A stretch of 64,000 nt of DNA from Symbiodinium natans. Lineage: Eukaryota; Sar; Dinophyceae; Suessiales; Symbiodiniaceae. The first letter of the stretch is position 1. Every line of letters starts with the position of its first letter. Positions 45,010 through 55,432 of this stretch are shown here, in pieces. The notes under the pieces were generated by a model. The model saw nothing but the letters and a program-made list of their open reading frames with translations, was not told the DNA's origin and searched no databases. The DNA lies in contig CAJNDS010002262.1 of the NCBI GenBank assembly GCA_905221605.1, positions 186,001-250,000 on the forward strand, in the 5' to 3' direction. The translations under genes were made by a program, and so were the position numbers.

Positions 45010-45520
45010 CGGGGCCGGGCGGCCCGGGGTCCCGGGCTCGGGAGCCCGAAAGCAGAAGTTTGGGATAGGCCCTAAAAACCCTGAGCCCTAAAACCCCAAA
45101 AAAACCCTAGACCCTAAAACACCCTGAACCCTACAAACCCCCTTCTGAAACCCCGAGGCCTGAACACTAAACAACCCTAGGCCCTACAAGCCCTAAAAAT
45201 CATACGAAGACTTTTAAAACCACCTTGCAAATTGGGGGGGAGGCTCCCCCCGCCCCCCCACCCCCCACCCCCCACCCCCCCCACCCCCCCCCGGGCTTGT
45301 TTTAAGCCGCGCAGGCTTGCTTCAAGACCATTATACGGATCCTCTTCAAACCCATCACGCGAGTATCGTGCGTCCAAATGGGGGGGCTGCGCCCCCCCCA
45401 ACCCGCCCGCTTTGTTTAAGTCGCCTTCAGGCGGGAGCCCGGGAGCCCGCCTGGGAGCACGGGAGCCCAGGAAATCAGGAGCCCGGAATGCTCAATGCAC
45501 GGGACCGCTGCAAGCGGTGA
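45010..45520. repeat. GC-rich region with GGGAGCCC repeats and C-runs
   Basis: GGGAGCCCG/GGGAGCACGGG units at 45040-45060 and 45435-45485, plus C-rich runs at 45245-45292. Pro/Gly-rich frames here are not credible genes. Confidence 0.7.
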
Positions 45521-45944
45521 CTTGAACGGGCTGCGCAGCCCGGATGGCAACTCGGCGAGAAGGAATTTTTCCGGGAAGGCAAAGTTGTGCTGAAGGCCTC
45601 TCCAGGTGTCTAAAGTTCAAGGTGGCTCAGTGGCCCTGCTGTCTGAAGCGTCCGACTGTAAGAAGGGGCGCCGTTGATGTGCTCGACCAAGTAGGTCGGT
45701 ATCATCGCTTTGAATACCTCGGAAGATAGGTTACCAAGTACCCCCCCCCTCTATCGCGCGGTATTTGCGTACGAGTAGAAGTAACACGAAAAAAAGGAGT
45801 AAACCACCCCGCACGTACGCACGCACGTGTACTTGGAGAAAGCCATTGCTGAAGGGTTCTTGGCTAGGTCATGCAAATCTGCTGTGCCACTAGATCCACA
45901 AACGGCCACCACTGATCATGCTCGGCATATGGCCCGTGTACACG

Positions 45945-46090
45945 ATACTGATAATAATAATAACAAGAAGAATAATCTAATAATAATGATAATAAAAATA
46001 ATCACAACAACAATGACAACGACAACGACAACGACAACGACAGTGACAATGACAATAACAATGCCAATGACAATAACAATAATAATAATA
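45945..46090. repeat. AAT/ACAACG trinucleotide-type repeats
   Basis: AATAAT units, then eight or more ACAACG-type units, then CAATAA units. Simple sequence. Confidence 0.9.
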
Positions 46091-46292
46091 TTCATATTCC
46101 ACGGGCGCATTATTAGTACGTTTATGACGCCCGCATTTCGTTCTCATGTGTAATTCCATTCGTGTGTTATGTTCATGCCTTACAACTCAATTAGTTTTTT
46201 TCATTACATAATAGTACTAAAGGAACACAGGCGGCTGGGTTCCTTGTCAATTCGAGCTAGTACGGTGGGGCCGGTCCTAAAGATGAATCACA

Positions 46293-46448
46293 TGGTTTAG
46301 GGTTTAGGGTTTTTAGGGTGAGAGAGGTGAATTTTCCTTTGTTCGCGACTCCGATGCTGCAGAGGTTGCTAAACCCTAAACCCTAAACCCTCAACCCTAA
46401 ACCCTAAACCCCATAAACCCTAAACCCTGAACCCTAAACCCCCCTAAA
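46293..46448. repeat. Telomere-like arrays in the reverse arrangement
   Basis: TTTAGGG units at 46293-46319 and CCCTAAA units at 46371-46448 enclose a 50-bp island with a TCTGCAG acceptor. The order is opposite to most other exon-bracketing pairs. Confidence 0.8.
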
Positions 46449-46514
46449 CTGCCTTGGAGCTGCCCTCAGAGTGGGCATAGAAGAAGGTGTGCCTGGCAAG
46501 CGCAACTCTCTTAC

Positions 46515-46870
46515 ATCCAGCACCATTCCAGCCCCATGGGTCACGGAACATGCTGCGCTGAGGCAGTGATTTTGGGATGTTCCCCCTTATACTAACAGTC
46601 ATTAATAGGGATTACAATCCTTAATAGGGATTACAATAGGGGTACTGTAATCCCTATTAAATAGTATAAGGGGGAACATCCCAAGCAGTCATAGCCGTTC
46701 AGGCGGATGGCGTATCGAAGTCCAGGGTGAAGTAGCGTTTGTTGTACCTTGAAGCCCCCCGGCTCCCATGGTATCTTTTCGAACGTGCCCAAAACAAGAG
46801 CGGCTGGCTGCTCTGAGTGGCTCACTCTCGTATCCTGAATGCCGACGCACCACTTTTCCTCTTTTGCAGC
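46515..46870 (-). CDS. Two exons of an unidentified protein with an introner intron
   Basis: Exon 46687-46870 starts after a CTCTGCAG acceptor, reads AAKEEKWCVGIQDTRVSHSE, ALVLGTFEKIPWEPGGFKVQ and HPGLRYAIRLNGYD, and ends at a GC donor. Exon 46515-46552 (CSVTHGAGMVLD) starts after GCGCAG and ends at a GTAAGA donor; together they keep frame. The 134-nt intron consists mainly of the family I element. Balanced composition with Trp/Pro/Gly suggests a folded beta-rich domain. No family was recognised. Confidence 0.6.
46572..46684. mobile_element. Family I introner forming an intron
   Basis: Ends TTGGGATGTTCCCCCTTATA and TATAAGGGGGAACATCCCAA. The donor dinucleotide GC lies two bases outside one terminal repeat, and the acceptor about 20 nt beyond the other. 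It thus supplies 113 of 134 intron bases. Confidence 0.8.
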
Positions 46871-47423
46871 CTGCAGAGAAGCATGTGCGATAGCTAGACA
46901 GAGAATGTCCAATCCAATGGAGAAGCTCGAAGTGGAGCATACACTAATTGTTGAAGAACGTCCAATTCAAAAAAAAGTGTATAATATATACATATCTACA
47001 TATATATATATATATATTAATGAGAATACGATGATCATATATATATATATATATATTATATTTACATTCTACCTTATGAGGGCAATATACGGATGATTCT
47101 CAACGCATGAAAAACTGTCCCGGCTGTCGCACAACTCAAAAGAGACAGAAGGTCTGAAGTGTGCCAACGAACAAATACCAACAACAAAGTGAACGAATCT
47201 GCACAAAAAAAACCGAACCAAGGGTGCGCAAGATGCTTTCGTGGGCCTTCCTCCCTGCTTGCTACTGATAGGCAATCAACACAGCAAAGCACAGCTGAGC
47301 TTGTCTGAAGACCATCCGAACCAACATTTCCGAGCGAAGGGGGATGGCGTGGGGGGCTGTCGGAGTTCTGGGCAGTGGATTTGCCTTTGTTCTACCACAG
47401 AACTACCCGCTCGCCGATGCCTC

Positions 47424-47464
47424 TACCCTAAACCCTAAACCCTAAACCCTAAACCCTAAACCCT
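47424..47464 (-). repeat. CCCTAAA telomere-like array
   Basis: Six perfect units. Confidence 0.9.
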
Positions 47465-47515
47465 TCCCAGGCGTGCCAAGCACTGAGCTGCCCTCGGTAC
47501 TCGACGTCTCCGCCC

Positions 47516-47854
47516 ATGGCGCCCATGGCCTCAGCAGTACGTTCACGCGGCCTAGGACCTCTTCGACTCGGGTCTCGTTGGGGGGCGCCATTGAGATCAT
47601 GGGTTCGAGGCTTGCGGCCGGGAGATGGCAAGAGTAGCGAGAGACGCTACAAATTTGCAGAGGACAGCGTAGCTAGCTTATGCTGGCAGCGCTGCCGCAG
47701 ACATATGCCTGAGCCACCAGCCACGGGGCCCTTCTCCGAATGTCGCCACGCTCTACACCAGCACCACGAAGCCAAAGCAGCGAGCAGCAATTCTTGTTTA
47801 AAGACGAGGCTGGGCCCTAACTTCTTGGTGGTTAATGTGGGTAGTTATAAGTAG
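47516..47854 (+). CDS. Possible ORF with transit-like N-terminus
   Basis: ATG-started frame of 112 codons, Arg/Ala/Gly-rich at its start (MAPMASAVRSRGLGPLRLGS). The minus strand is also open, and every confident gene in the window is on the minus strand, so this may be a shadow. Its end runs into a family II element. Confidence 0.2.
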   Translation: MAPMASAVRSRGLGPLRLGSRWGAPLRSWVRGLRPGDGKSSERRYKFAEDSVASLCWQRCRRHMPEPPATGPFSECRHALHQHHEAKAASSNSCLKTRLGPNFLVVNVGSYK

Positions 47855-47926
47855 GGTTACGATACTTATAGCCTGCTTTAGGGCACCTATAACCCTACCC
47901 TACTTATAACTGCCCATGAACGGCCC
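47824..47926. mobile_element. Introner-like element, family II
   Basis: Contains TGGGTAGTTATAAGTAGGGT and CCCTACTTATAACTGCCCAT, with ends resembling CTTGGTGGTT and GAACGGCCCAG. Confidence 0.65.
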
Positions 47927-48141
47927 AGTAGATGCTAAAGGGTTCTCAAACCCGAGAATTATGACATCCCCCCCTTGAGAAGTGAGCGCTCATGACACAC
48001 AGTCGCGAGCTCCAACCCACGAAACCCCACAGCGTGGACATGTAACGGTCAGGCCCAACCCCTTAGAGCACAGTCATTCATAATGCAGATCCTTAGATGC
48101 CTTAAGCCCTAAATTTGACCCCTTAGAGTAAAGACGTGGAC

Positions 48142-49194
48142 CTCGCCAAATTTGGCTAACTCCAGGAAGACTTCCTCGTAGAAGTGTTCCAGGTGCTCCT
48201 GGAAAAACGATGCCTACAGCCGCCTTGCACTTTCCTTAAGGGTTGGGCCTTCAGGGGCCTGGCATCAGCAAAAATCTTGGGCAAACTTCATCCCTGAGCT
48301 ACCAAATTCACTCTTCTGACATCGCTCGCCCACCCCCGAACACACACCAACTCATGCTCGACTGACATCTGGTGCTGCACTCTAGATGCAAGGCCCCCCG
48401 CGCCAGGATGGCCTGCTGCCGGGCGTATGTCTCATCGTCCCACTCGTCATCGTTTGCCACGGCCATGGCTTCCGGAATACACGGATACCTGCGAACGATG
48501 TACTAGGGCAAGTACTTAGGAATCAAGCCTTGGCCCGCGGCACAGCTCTTTCAAAATTGATTCAAGTACTGTAGCTCGCTTTAAGACAGCACTCTCATTT
48601 AAGATTCCCAGGCACCAGGTGGACCCTAGTCGGTGCGCTGTTTCGAAACATTGTGAGGAGGATTGTCGCGAAGACCGGGGAGCATCTTCCGGACCACCCA
48701 ACACAGCTCATACTAGTTGGGTGACCTACCCTTATCTTGCCGGCCACTCACATCTTGTGATCTTGTCCAGTCAGCGTAGTCCAGCTCCCGTTTGGGATTG
48801 TAAGGATGTTGCTTCGGACTTGGATGTGGAGTAGGAGGAAGAAGGGTCGAGGATATTGCTGGATCGCAGGATGTGGGTTCCTGGCTAGGGAACCCGCGCA
48901 CCTACTACTTAAGACGCCCCAGGCCTGCCAAAGAACAATACATCTACAAATATGCTCCTCGTCACCATCTGCTTGAGCTTCAGCTGAGGCTTGCACAGAT
49001 GGGGAATCAGGAGCGTGTTGCCGCTGGCCGGCTTGCTGTGAGCCTGGTTTGTAAACTCTGTCTGCCGACGCTTGTATGACGCTTCTACTCCGCGAGTTAC
49101 AAGGCACTAAGATCCGAGCGCGATTGCATCGGTCGCCGTTTCGGCAAGCACCGATCTTGAAATAGAAGGGGCAATTCACCCGGTCCTCTTTTGA
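48142..49194 (-). CDS. U2AF1: U2AF small subunit (U2AF35), 5' half: first zinc finger and start of UHM
   Basis: Exons: 49120-49194 ([20 protein letters not shown]), 48997-49043 ([15 protein letters not shown]), 48413-48488 ([20 protein letters not shown] ending YARQQ) and 48142-48198 ([19 protein letters not shown]). All join in phase. Exons 1 and 2 restore the first zinc finger C-x8-C-x5-C-x3-H ([10 protein letters not shown] ... CNRAH). Donors are GC, GT, GC and GT. The protein breaks off after KFGE in phase 0; the next family block, IEDMVVLDN, is found only at 24282-24343, also phase 0. No ATG exon was identified upstream of 49194, so a short first exon is missing. The ten U2AF35 exons from both locations total 612 nt (203 residues plus stop). 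Confidence 0.9.
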
Positions 49195-49355
49195 CTGTGC
49201 TTCAGGTGACAGGGCACAGGGCCTGTCGAGTTTATGCAGGGGGTTCTGCGCCAACAACCAAGCACTTCCCTGCCGCAGAGTGCGAAGGCATTCGCGATGG
49301 ATGTTAGCGCTGATTTTGCCGCGCAACTGAACAACTCTCAGAGACTCCGATGCCC

Positions 49356-49445
49356 CTTGGTTAAGGAATACTCCTTAAACCATAGCCATATAAGGAACCC
49401 CACGGTATTTTACGGAATATTCCAAAGTTAAGGGGTTTTGGAGTC
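49356..49445. mobile_element. Introner-like element, family IV
   Basis: Starts CCCCTTGGTTAAGGAATACT and ends GGAATATTCCAAAGTTAAGG. An imperfect inverted repeat of about 90 bp. Confidence 0.6.
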
Positions 49446-49574
49446 CCTGGGAACTCCCAGAGGGTAGCCGACAAAGGGCCACAACGGTTTGAGGGACTGC
49501 CGGCTCCTCCTCAGCGATGAATCCCTGACCTGAGGGGCTTTCAGCAGGTCTCCTTCACTCTATAGGCATCCCCT

Positions 49575-49657
49575 CCCTAAACCCTAAACCCTAAACCCTA
49601 AACCCTAAACCCTAAACCCTAAACCCTAAACCCTAAACCCTAAACCCTAAACCCTAG
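49575..49657 (-). repeat. CCCTAAA telomere-like array, 12 units
   Basis: Twelve nearly perfect units, among the longest in the window. Its edge supplies the TAG stop of the exon at 49654-49757. Confidence 0.95.
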
Positions 49658-49757
49658 TCGACTCCATGATGCTCTGAGCTCTTGAGGGGCAGGCTGTCAT
49701 CCTTGTTGGTCAGGAAGCTGAAGTCGAAGCCATCCCGGCCACCGCTCCGCGGCATCC
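49654..49757 (-). CDS. Terminal exon (34 codons) ending in a telomere-like array
   Basis: After an ACCAG acceptor it reads MPRSGGRDGFDFSFLTNKDD and SLPLKSSEHHGVD, then TAG where the TTTAGGG units begin. It is bracketed by inverted arrays (49575-49657 and 49777-49936). Clearly protein-like; the parent gene is unknown. It could alternatively end at a donor before the stop. Confidence 0.5.
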
Positions 49758-49776
49758 CTGGTTTGGGGAGGGCTTT

Positions 49777-49936
49777 AGGGTTTCAGGGCTTATAGGGATT
49801 TGGGGTTTTTGGGTTTATAGGGTTTTTAGGGTTTCAGGGCTTATAGGGATTTGGGGTTTGAGGGTTTATCGGGTTTTAGGCTTTAGGGTTTCAGGGTTTA
49901 TAGGGTTTTGGGGCTTTAGGGTTTTGGGGTTTAGGG
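49777..49936 (+). repeat. Degenerate TTTAGGG array, 160 bp
   Basis: A higher-order pattern of GGGTTTATAGGG, TTTCAGGGCTTATAGGG and TTTGGGG repeats itself two to three times. Confidence 0.85.
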
Positions 49937-50096
49937 CAACTCAGGGCAGCTCAAAATCATTCAAGCCTCCGCGACGAGCCCGTGGTCTCAAGGTCTCACA
50001 ACTGAGCCAAACAGCCAAGCCGTCCGTCCGAGGAGCATTGGGTCAGCATAGGCAAACTGTCGCTCAACTGTGAATCAGCATGCAGCGCTCACTTCT

Positions 50097-50362
50097 CAAC
50101 CCTAAACCCTAAACCCTAAGCCCTAAACCCCTTTTGCCAGCTCCACATGTTGCGAAGCGCAAAGCAATCCGGGGCTCTCAGCATGGCCGTGCTTGTTCAG
50201 CTTACCTGAGCTGATGCCAAGTTCAGGCAGCCCATGCTCTGCCTTCTAATATTCTAAGTCATGAGCTCATGGACAGCGCACTGCTGCGGTTTGTTACCCT
50301 AAACCCTACACCCTAAACCCCAAACCCTAGAAACCCTAAACCCCAAACCCTAAACCCTAACA
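50097..50362 (-). repeat. Two CCCTAAA telomere-like arrays
   Basis: Arrays at 50097-50130 and 50298-50362. Confidence 0.85.
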
Positions 50363-50833
50363 GCAAGCCCCCACACCAGAAGGATGGGAAAGAAGAGACA
50401 GCGCACATGCGGCATCTTATGGGGTCCAAGTGGGTGCTAGCATATCTGGCATCAGAAGCATCTAGTGAGAGCCGGAAGCGGAAGTGGAGAACTGTGCACC
50501 AGCAAAGCCTCCTAAATACAGGTAGAAGAATGCATAAGATGCTCCCTTATGTGCACATATATATATATATATACATACATGTATACATAGAGCTAGGCTA
50601 ATAATGTACATAGAAAATCGTAGACATATGTGTAATTATGCTTTATGTGTATATATTCATGTGTGCAGGCGTGCGTATGTGTGTATGTACACATCTACAG
50701 AAAGAATGGTGATACAAGGTCAACCTTCCGCAGCGACTCCGGGCAATGGTTGGGAAACTGCACTGCCAAAGCACAGGATGCGAGGCACATCGCGGCAAGA
50801 CCCAAACGAGGCTCTCAAGTGCACAACTGGATC

Positions 50834-50893
50834 CTAACCCTAAACCCTAAACCCTAAACCCTAAACCCTAAACCCTACACCCTAAACCCTAAG
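50834..50893 (-). repeat. CCCTAAA telomere-like array
   Basis: Eight units, one CCCTACA. Confidence 0.9.
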
Positions 50894-51070
50894 TGCAACT
50901 CCTTCTTTGAGGCAGTGAAGACCGTGGGAGCTTCGCTTCTTACCGGTTTTTGGGCATTAATAGTCGCTGCCGGGGCGTGGAACTTCCTAGGACTGCGGAC
51001 TGTGGCCCGGGCATGCCGAGGAGACCTTGCGTTAACACCATGGTTAGGTCCTGGCCGGGTTTAGGATTTA

Positions 51071-51182
51071 CTACTATTCGCTTAAGAACCTCAAAAGAAG
51101 AAAAAATGATAATCCCTATATTACCCTTACGCTTAATAAGGAATATTTTGATTTTTTCGGGGGTTCTTAAGCAATTAGTAGT
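51071..51182. mobile_element. Introner-like element, family V
   Basis: Ends CTACTATTCGCTTAAGAACC and GGGTTCTTAAGCAATTAGTAG, nearly perfect inverted repeats of about 20 bp. Confidence 0.75.
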
Positions 51183-51349
51183 TTAGGGTCTCGGGGCTAC
51201 TGATGACGCTTCCAGAGACTGCCTGGTAGCACTGCTGGAATAAACCTGCTATCACCCGCTGACACAGCAAGGATGTCCTCTCCGTGGGGATTTTGGCCAG
51301 GACCATAACCTGAGTCCATCTCAGACGGTGATACTGTACTGCGGTTTCG

Positions 51350-51592
51350 ACCCTAAACCCTAAACCCTAAACCCTAAACCCTAAACCCTAAACCCTAAAC
51401 CCTAAACCCTAAACCCTAAACCCTGTAAACCCTAAACCCTGTCAAGGCTTTGAAAAGTGCATCCTGGCCACGTGCCATTTGAGCCGTGAATCCCAGTGTT
51501 CGGATTCGAGGCCCTCGACGCCCCTGCAAGAAGAGACAAAGCGAATCTGCAGTCTCAAGGACTCAACCCCTAAACCCTAAACCCTAAACCCC
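51350..51592 (-). repeat. CCCTAAA telomere-like arrays
   Basis: Twelve units at 51350-51440 (one CCCTGTAAA) and three at 51565-51592. Confidence 0.9.
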
Positions 51593-51767
51593 AAGCTTCA
51601 AGCCTGTCACATTTGCTGACTTTCACAACGCTAGCTTCAACTGCTCGAAGCTTCTGGCCTCTTCTGGAACGGATGGTCGCACGATGCTCCAAGGGTCATA
51701 CCTCTACCAGCAGATGAAAGCACAAGCAGGTCTCGTCAGGGCTCCTCGCCACTTATCACCCCTTCCT

Positions 51768-51835
51768 AACTTGAAGGTTCATGGTACTTATGAACCAATT
51801 AGAACTGTACTTATACCCCAAAAATCATAACCACA
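51768..51835. mobile_element. Partial family II element
   Basis: AACTTGAAGGTTCATGGTAC and TGAACCAATTAGAACTGTAC match the left half of 33147-33270. No clear right end. Confidence 0.45.
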
Positions 51836-52480
51836 TTAGGCCGCTTAAGGGGCCGATAAAGTGTAGTAAGAGGTTCAAGAAACCCAGGGCACCACGCAGT
51901 TCGCAGCCCCGATGCCAGCACCCAGGGAAGTGCCCAAAGGCTCCGGACAAAGGCGCGAAGTCCTAAGTAACGGACATCAAACTGCCAACAGTCATTCGTG
52001 ATCCGAAAGGAACCGTTGCTAAACAAGTTGCTAAACAACAAAGGCTCTATAATTAATTACAAGCTATGGGGTAAACTGAAAACGAATCCACTTTGGTACA
52101 CGTGATGTAAGTCTGAGTCGGCCTGGCCAGGCCATGCACAGAATGTAGTATGCTATGCGAGTTTTCGGGCTTGTGATGTGCAATCAAAGAAAGGATTGTA
52201 ACGGACTCGAACAGACTCCCTGCCATGCATCGAGAGTGACTCATGGCATCTGGCCTAAGCCAAGCTCTTTACTGTTCGTAGAATCTCTGCTTAGCCCAAA
52301 CCCCTAGGACCACTCCCGAAGCCGCGGCGCCCTCTTCAAACCTCCATAGCCCGTATACCGAACCAGTTTCAGCTGGGCCCGTCGCTGAGGAGGAGCCACA
52401 CCACACGGCGCCGGAGGCGCCGGAGACAACTGACCCGTGCCTTCACAAATGCAGCAGCGCTGCAGAATCCAGCAACTTAC

Positions 52481-52699
52481 TGGAAATGTCGGGGTCATGC
52501 GGATAGCAGTTTCATTATGATACCAGCAAGGAGCACAACGATTCGTCTCCATGCGTGGCACTCGTTTGCGGACCCAATGTCTCCGTCCTAAACCGAAGAC
52601 TTGCTGACACAGCTCACGATTGCAAAGCTGCCCCTTTCCATTGCAAGGCACCACTGACGGCAGCCCTTGAAAATTGGCATCTTTATTGACAACGTGCAT
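52481..52699 (-). CDS. Exon of an unidentified Cys-containing protein
   Basis: Open from an ATG at 52699 to a canonical GTAAGT donor after 52481. Reads NFQGLPSVVPCNGKGQLCNR, QQVFGLGRRHWVRKRVPR and ETNRCAPCWYHNETAIRM. The Cys spacing (C-x6-C-x3-C, later C-x2-C) suggests a zinc-binding fold, but it matches no family I can name. It may be the next exon of the ubiquitin-like gene upstream or the start of a separate gene. Confidence 0.45.
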
Positions 52700-52836
52700 G
52701 CATACGGCATATGCACGCCCGCATGATATCCGAGCCCTCCATACTTCAAAAAGCTTCTTGCTTTCAAACCTCTGAGCAAGTCATGAGAACCACTGAAACC
52801 GCTGAAGCCCCAACCGCCCATTCCCCGGAGCTGCAC

Positions 52837-53681
52837 CTGCGGCGCCACCACGACGACGGTATCACCCTCCTCAAAGCTCTGATCCTCCAGTGTCCCCTGC
52901 GAGAGAAGCTGGGCTTGCCGAGAAGTCCGGGTTAAAAGCTCCGATTTGGGAGAATGCGAGGGTGTGCTGGGCGAAAAGTGACTTTCTCAGCTTTCAAAAT
53001 CAGATTCGGACTGCCCCCACTGCCATCCTCTGACCTCCTCACCTTCCCGCCTCTGAGTCCAGGAGTCGGCCTGCAAAGACAAAGTTGCAGCGACCTGGGC
53101 AACTGTTGGACCATTGCATCTGTGAGACATGTCGGGGACTGTCGGATACCTGAGACATGCTACGTAGTGTGTGGCTTGGGTTGGTTTCCCGGAAGTGGAA
53201 ATCTCGGCGTGGCATGGCACAGGTCCACTTTCGACGCCCATCTCTCGCCCCAAGACTTGGATCGCGGCCTTCTTCAGAGAACTCTTTGTCCAAAGAAGCG
53301 AGCACCTGCAGCTGGGCAACGACAGCACTCAGGAACCACTCGGCAGCAGGCATGGCTGTCCTGGCCTTCTCCTTGAACCTGCTGACGGGCAGCTGCTTCG
53401 GTGCATCAACCGTCCTTTCTTCTTGGCGCCCATCGCTCCAAACAGCTCGGATCAGCAGCTTGATCTCTGATGTCTCCGCTGTCGGTGCAACAGGCGACTC
53501 AGCAGCAGCCGCACCGGTGGTTTGGGCCAGGAATATACGGCCGGCCAGCGAGTCCAAGAGGGCATCCTCCTGAAGGAGGCGCCCGGCTGCAACAAGCCGC
53601 TGTAAGGAGGCCTTGATGCCCGTCCGTGCCTCAATGCCCAGCTTCAAGTCGGCCACCGTCGACCCGGCAGGGGTCTCAATC
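52837..53681 (-). CDS. Ubiquitin-like-domain protein (two UBL segments)
   Basis: Exons: 53329-53681, 53043-53094 and 52837-52981, with matching phases (1, then 2, then 0). The first exon holds the end of one ubiquitin-like fold (STVADLKLGIEARTGI, then QRLVAAGRLLQED) and the start of a second (EIKLLIRAVWSDGRQEE ... VSRFKEKARTAM). The second exon continues it (RCNFVFAGRLLDSEAG), and the third ends it (TLEDQSFEEGDTVVVVAPQ) after a Ser-rich insertion. Tandem UBL proteins act in ubiquitin signalling or as chaperone adaptors; which applies is unknown. The beginning of the first fold and the start codon lie upstream of 53681. The stretch after 52837 (Gly-rich GMGGWGFSGFSG) may be coding or intron. 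Confidence 0.65.
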
Positions 53682-53699
53682 CTTCGTTGCTGAGTTCAT

Positions 53700-53790
53700 A
53701 AGCCCCCAAAGGAAGTGTACACTTTCAGTTCTATAGGGGGTTAGAGTATCCCCAAAAAGGTGTAAAGTGTACTCACTCAGCTACTAAGAA
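53700..53790. mobile_element. Inverted-repeat element, single copy
   Basis: AGTGTACACTTTCAG ... TATAGGGGGTTAGAGTATCC and TAAAGTGTACTCACT form an imperfect inverted repeat. It lies upstream of the first visible exon of the ubiquitin-like gene, probably in an intron. Confidence 0.4.
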
Positions 53791-53868
53791 TCTCCAGGGG
53801 CTCTGACGCATTCACAGGCTGCACCCGCGTCACGGGCATGAGAAGGCCAACACGGCCGACATGATGTG

Positions 53869-53974
53869 AGGGGGTTTCCGAAATTAGGGGGGTACCTTAT
53901 TGGGGTCCTTTTTGTAAGGGGAATCCGACTATTTGGGGGCTATATCCGGGGTCCCTTATTGTCGTAAACCCCCA
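53869..53974. mobile_element. Introner-like element, family III
   Basis: Ends GGGGGTTTCCGAAATTAGGG and TATTGTCGTAAACCCCCAT. Confidence 0.75.
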
Positions 53975-54482
53975 TATTGACGAGTTGCTGAACTCGGCTG
54001 AACTCCGTGGGGTTCGCTCCACTGTTTTTCCCGACAGCGTACGCTCTTGCATGCTCGAATGTTTAGTGACTGCCACGGCATCATGATTGTGAGAGAAGCA
54101 GCGGCAGGAATGCATACAGGAGCCCTGCAAGTTGATCTACATGTAGGCTGTAGAGACCCACAAGTGCACGTAGTTATCTCAACCTCACCTATTGCTTTCC
54201 ATGCTGACTGGCCGCAGCCTCCTGCGTCCGAGGCTCGCGGCTTAAGCAGGCTCGCGGCTTAAGCATTCTGGGGAATGCAGAAACAAGAGATGTGCCGAGA
54301 AGCACCAAGGCCACAACAAAGCAGACTGCTGCATGTTTTCTCTTAAGCCATCCAATGGGCTCCGCTGCCGTGAAACTGCATCAACAAATGCCAAACCACC
54401 TGTACCTAAGCGATAAAAAATCCCGATAGACGCCACATGCCAACACTCAGCAATGTGCAAAGGACTTTGTACGTGCGCCCGA

Positions 54483-54575
54483 GATAGTAACAGTAATAGT
54501 AAAAATAACAGTAATAGTAACAGTTATAGTAATAGTACTAGTAGCAGTAATAGAAATAGTAAAAAAACAAGTAAG
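54483..54575. repeat. AGTAAT-type repeats
   Basis: About fifteen AGTAAT/AGTAAC/AGTACT units. Simple sequence. Confidence 0.9.
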
Positions 54576-54910
54576 AGCAGTAGGAATTCAGCATGCCTTC
54601 TCTCTCAGAGGCCCAGGGCAGAGCGGGGCTTGCCGGAGGGCAGCGGTGGACTTGGCACGCCAAAGTCGCGTGGGCGTTGGGGCTTAGGCTTAGGCTTAGG
54701 CTTAGGCCCCATCAGTCTTCAGGTTTTCGGGTTTAAAGGGTTAAAGGGTCTAAGGGTTACAGGTTTTCGCTGGCTTATAAGTCTCGTGCGAATTCGGTCA
54801 TCCTCGTGAGCTGAGTCTGGGGGGCTTAAGTCCGTCATCGGCCCTCGCATGAGACCACGTAGCCACATGCAACCACGCGCGCGCCGCCATCATCTGGCAA
54901 AAGCTCCGTC

Positions 54911-55300
54911 ATGAACGCTGGGATTCTGGAACGCGGAGGGCTTTTTTCTCAGGCTCGAGCGGAAGGCCACCGCCCTGTCGCAGCCCAGGTACCTCCAAGA
55001 AGTCTTGTGTTCGCTCACCCGGGATGCTCGTTTGGGGACTCAGATATTGCACGCCTGGCCCTGTTCCAAGTGCTGTCAAGGGCCAGGGAAGCCTTCCCTG
55101 CTAAACGTCCCAAACGTCCCCCAAAGCTCTCAACCTCCAATCTCAGCAGCGTGCAGGCGGAGGCAGCAAGGAGAAGTAGCCCGGGGGCCCTGGCCTGGCT
55201 GCGCTTCATGGAAAGCGGGTTGGCCAGTCAGACATGTGCGAGTACAGTCACATGCCAAAGCCTCAGACAAAGTGACACAGAAATGAGTTGGGATATGATG
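54911..55300 (+). CDS. Possible ORF, strand uncertain
   Basis: ATG-started plus-strand frame with protein-like stretches (SDIARLALFQVLSRAREAFP; SVQAEAARRSSPGALAWLRF). The minus strand is open over part of it. It would be the only plus-strand gene of the window. It ends in G-rich repeats. Confidence 0.25.
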
Positions 55301-55432
55301 ACCAGCTCGGGGGGTGGGGGGGGTGGGGGGGGGGTTCGAAATAGGTGGGCCACCTATTTCTGGATCTGGGGTGGGGGGGGGGAGGTAACCACGGTGCCAA
55401 CACAGCATCTGCTGAGAATCTTTTGCTCACTT

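Noticed and set aside
45590-45730. tRNA-like segment containing GGTGGCTCAGTGG
   Set aside because: Only a D-arm-like word is present. No T-loop GGTTCGAAT-type box or acceptor-stem pairing was found at the right distance.
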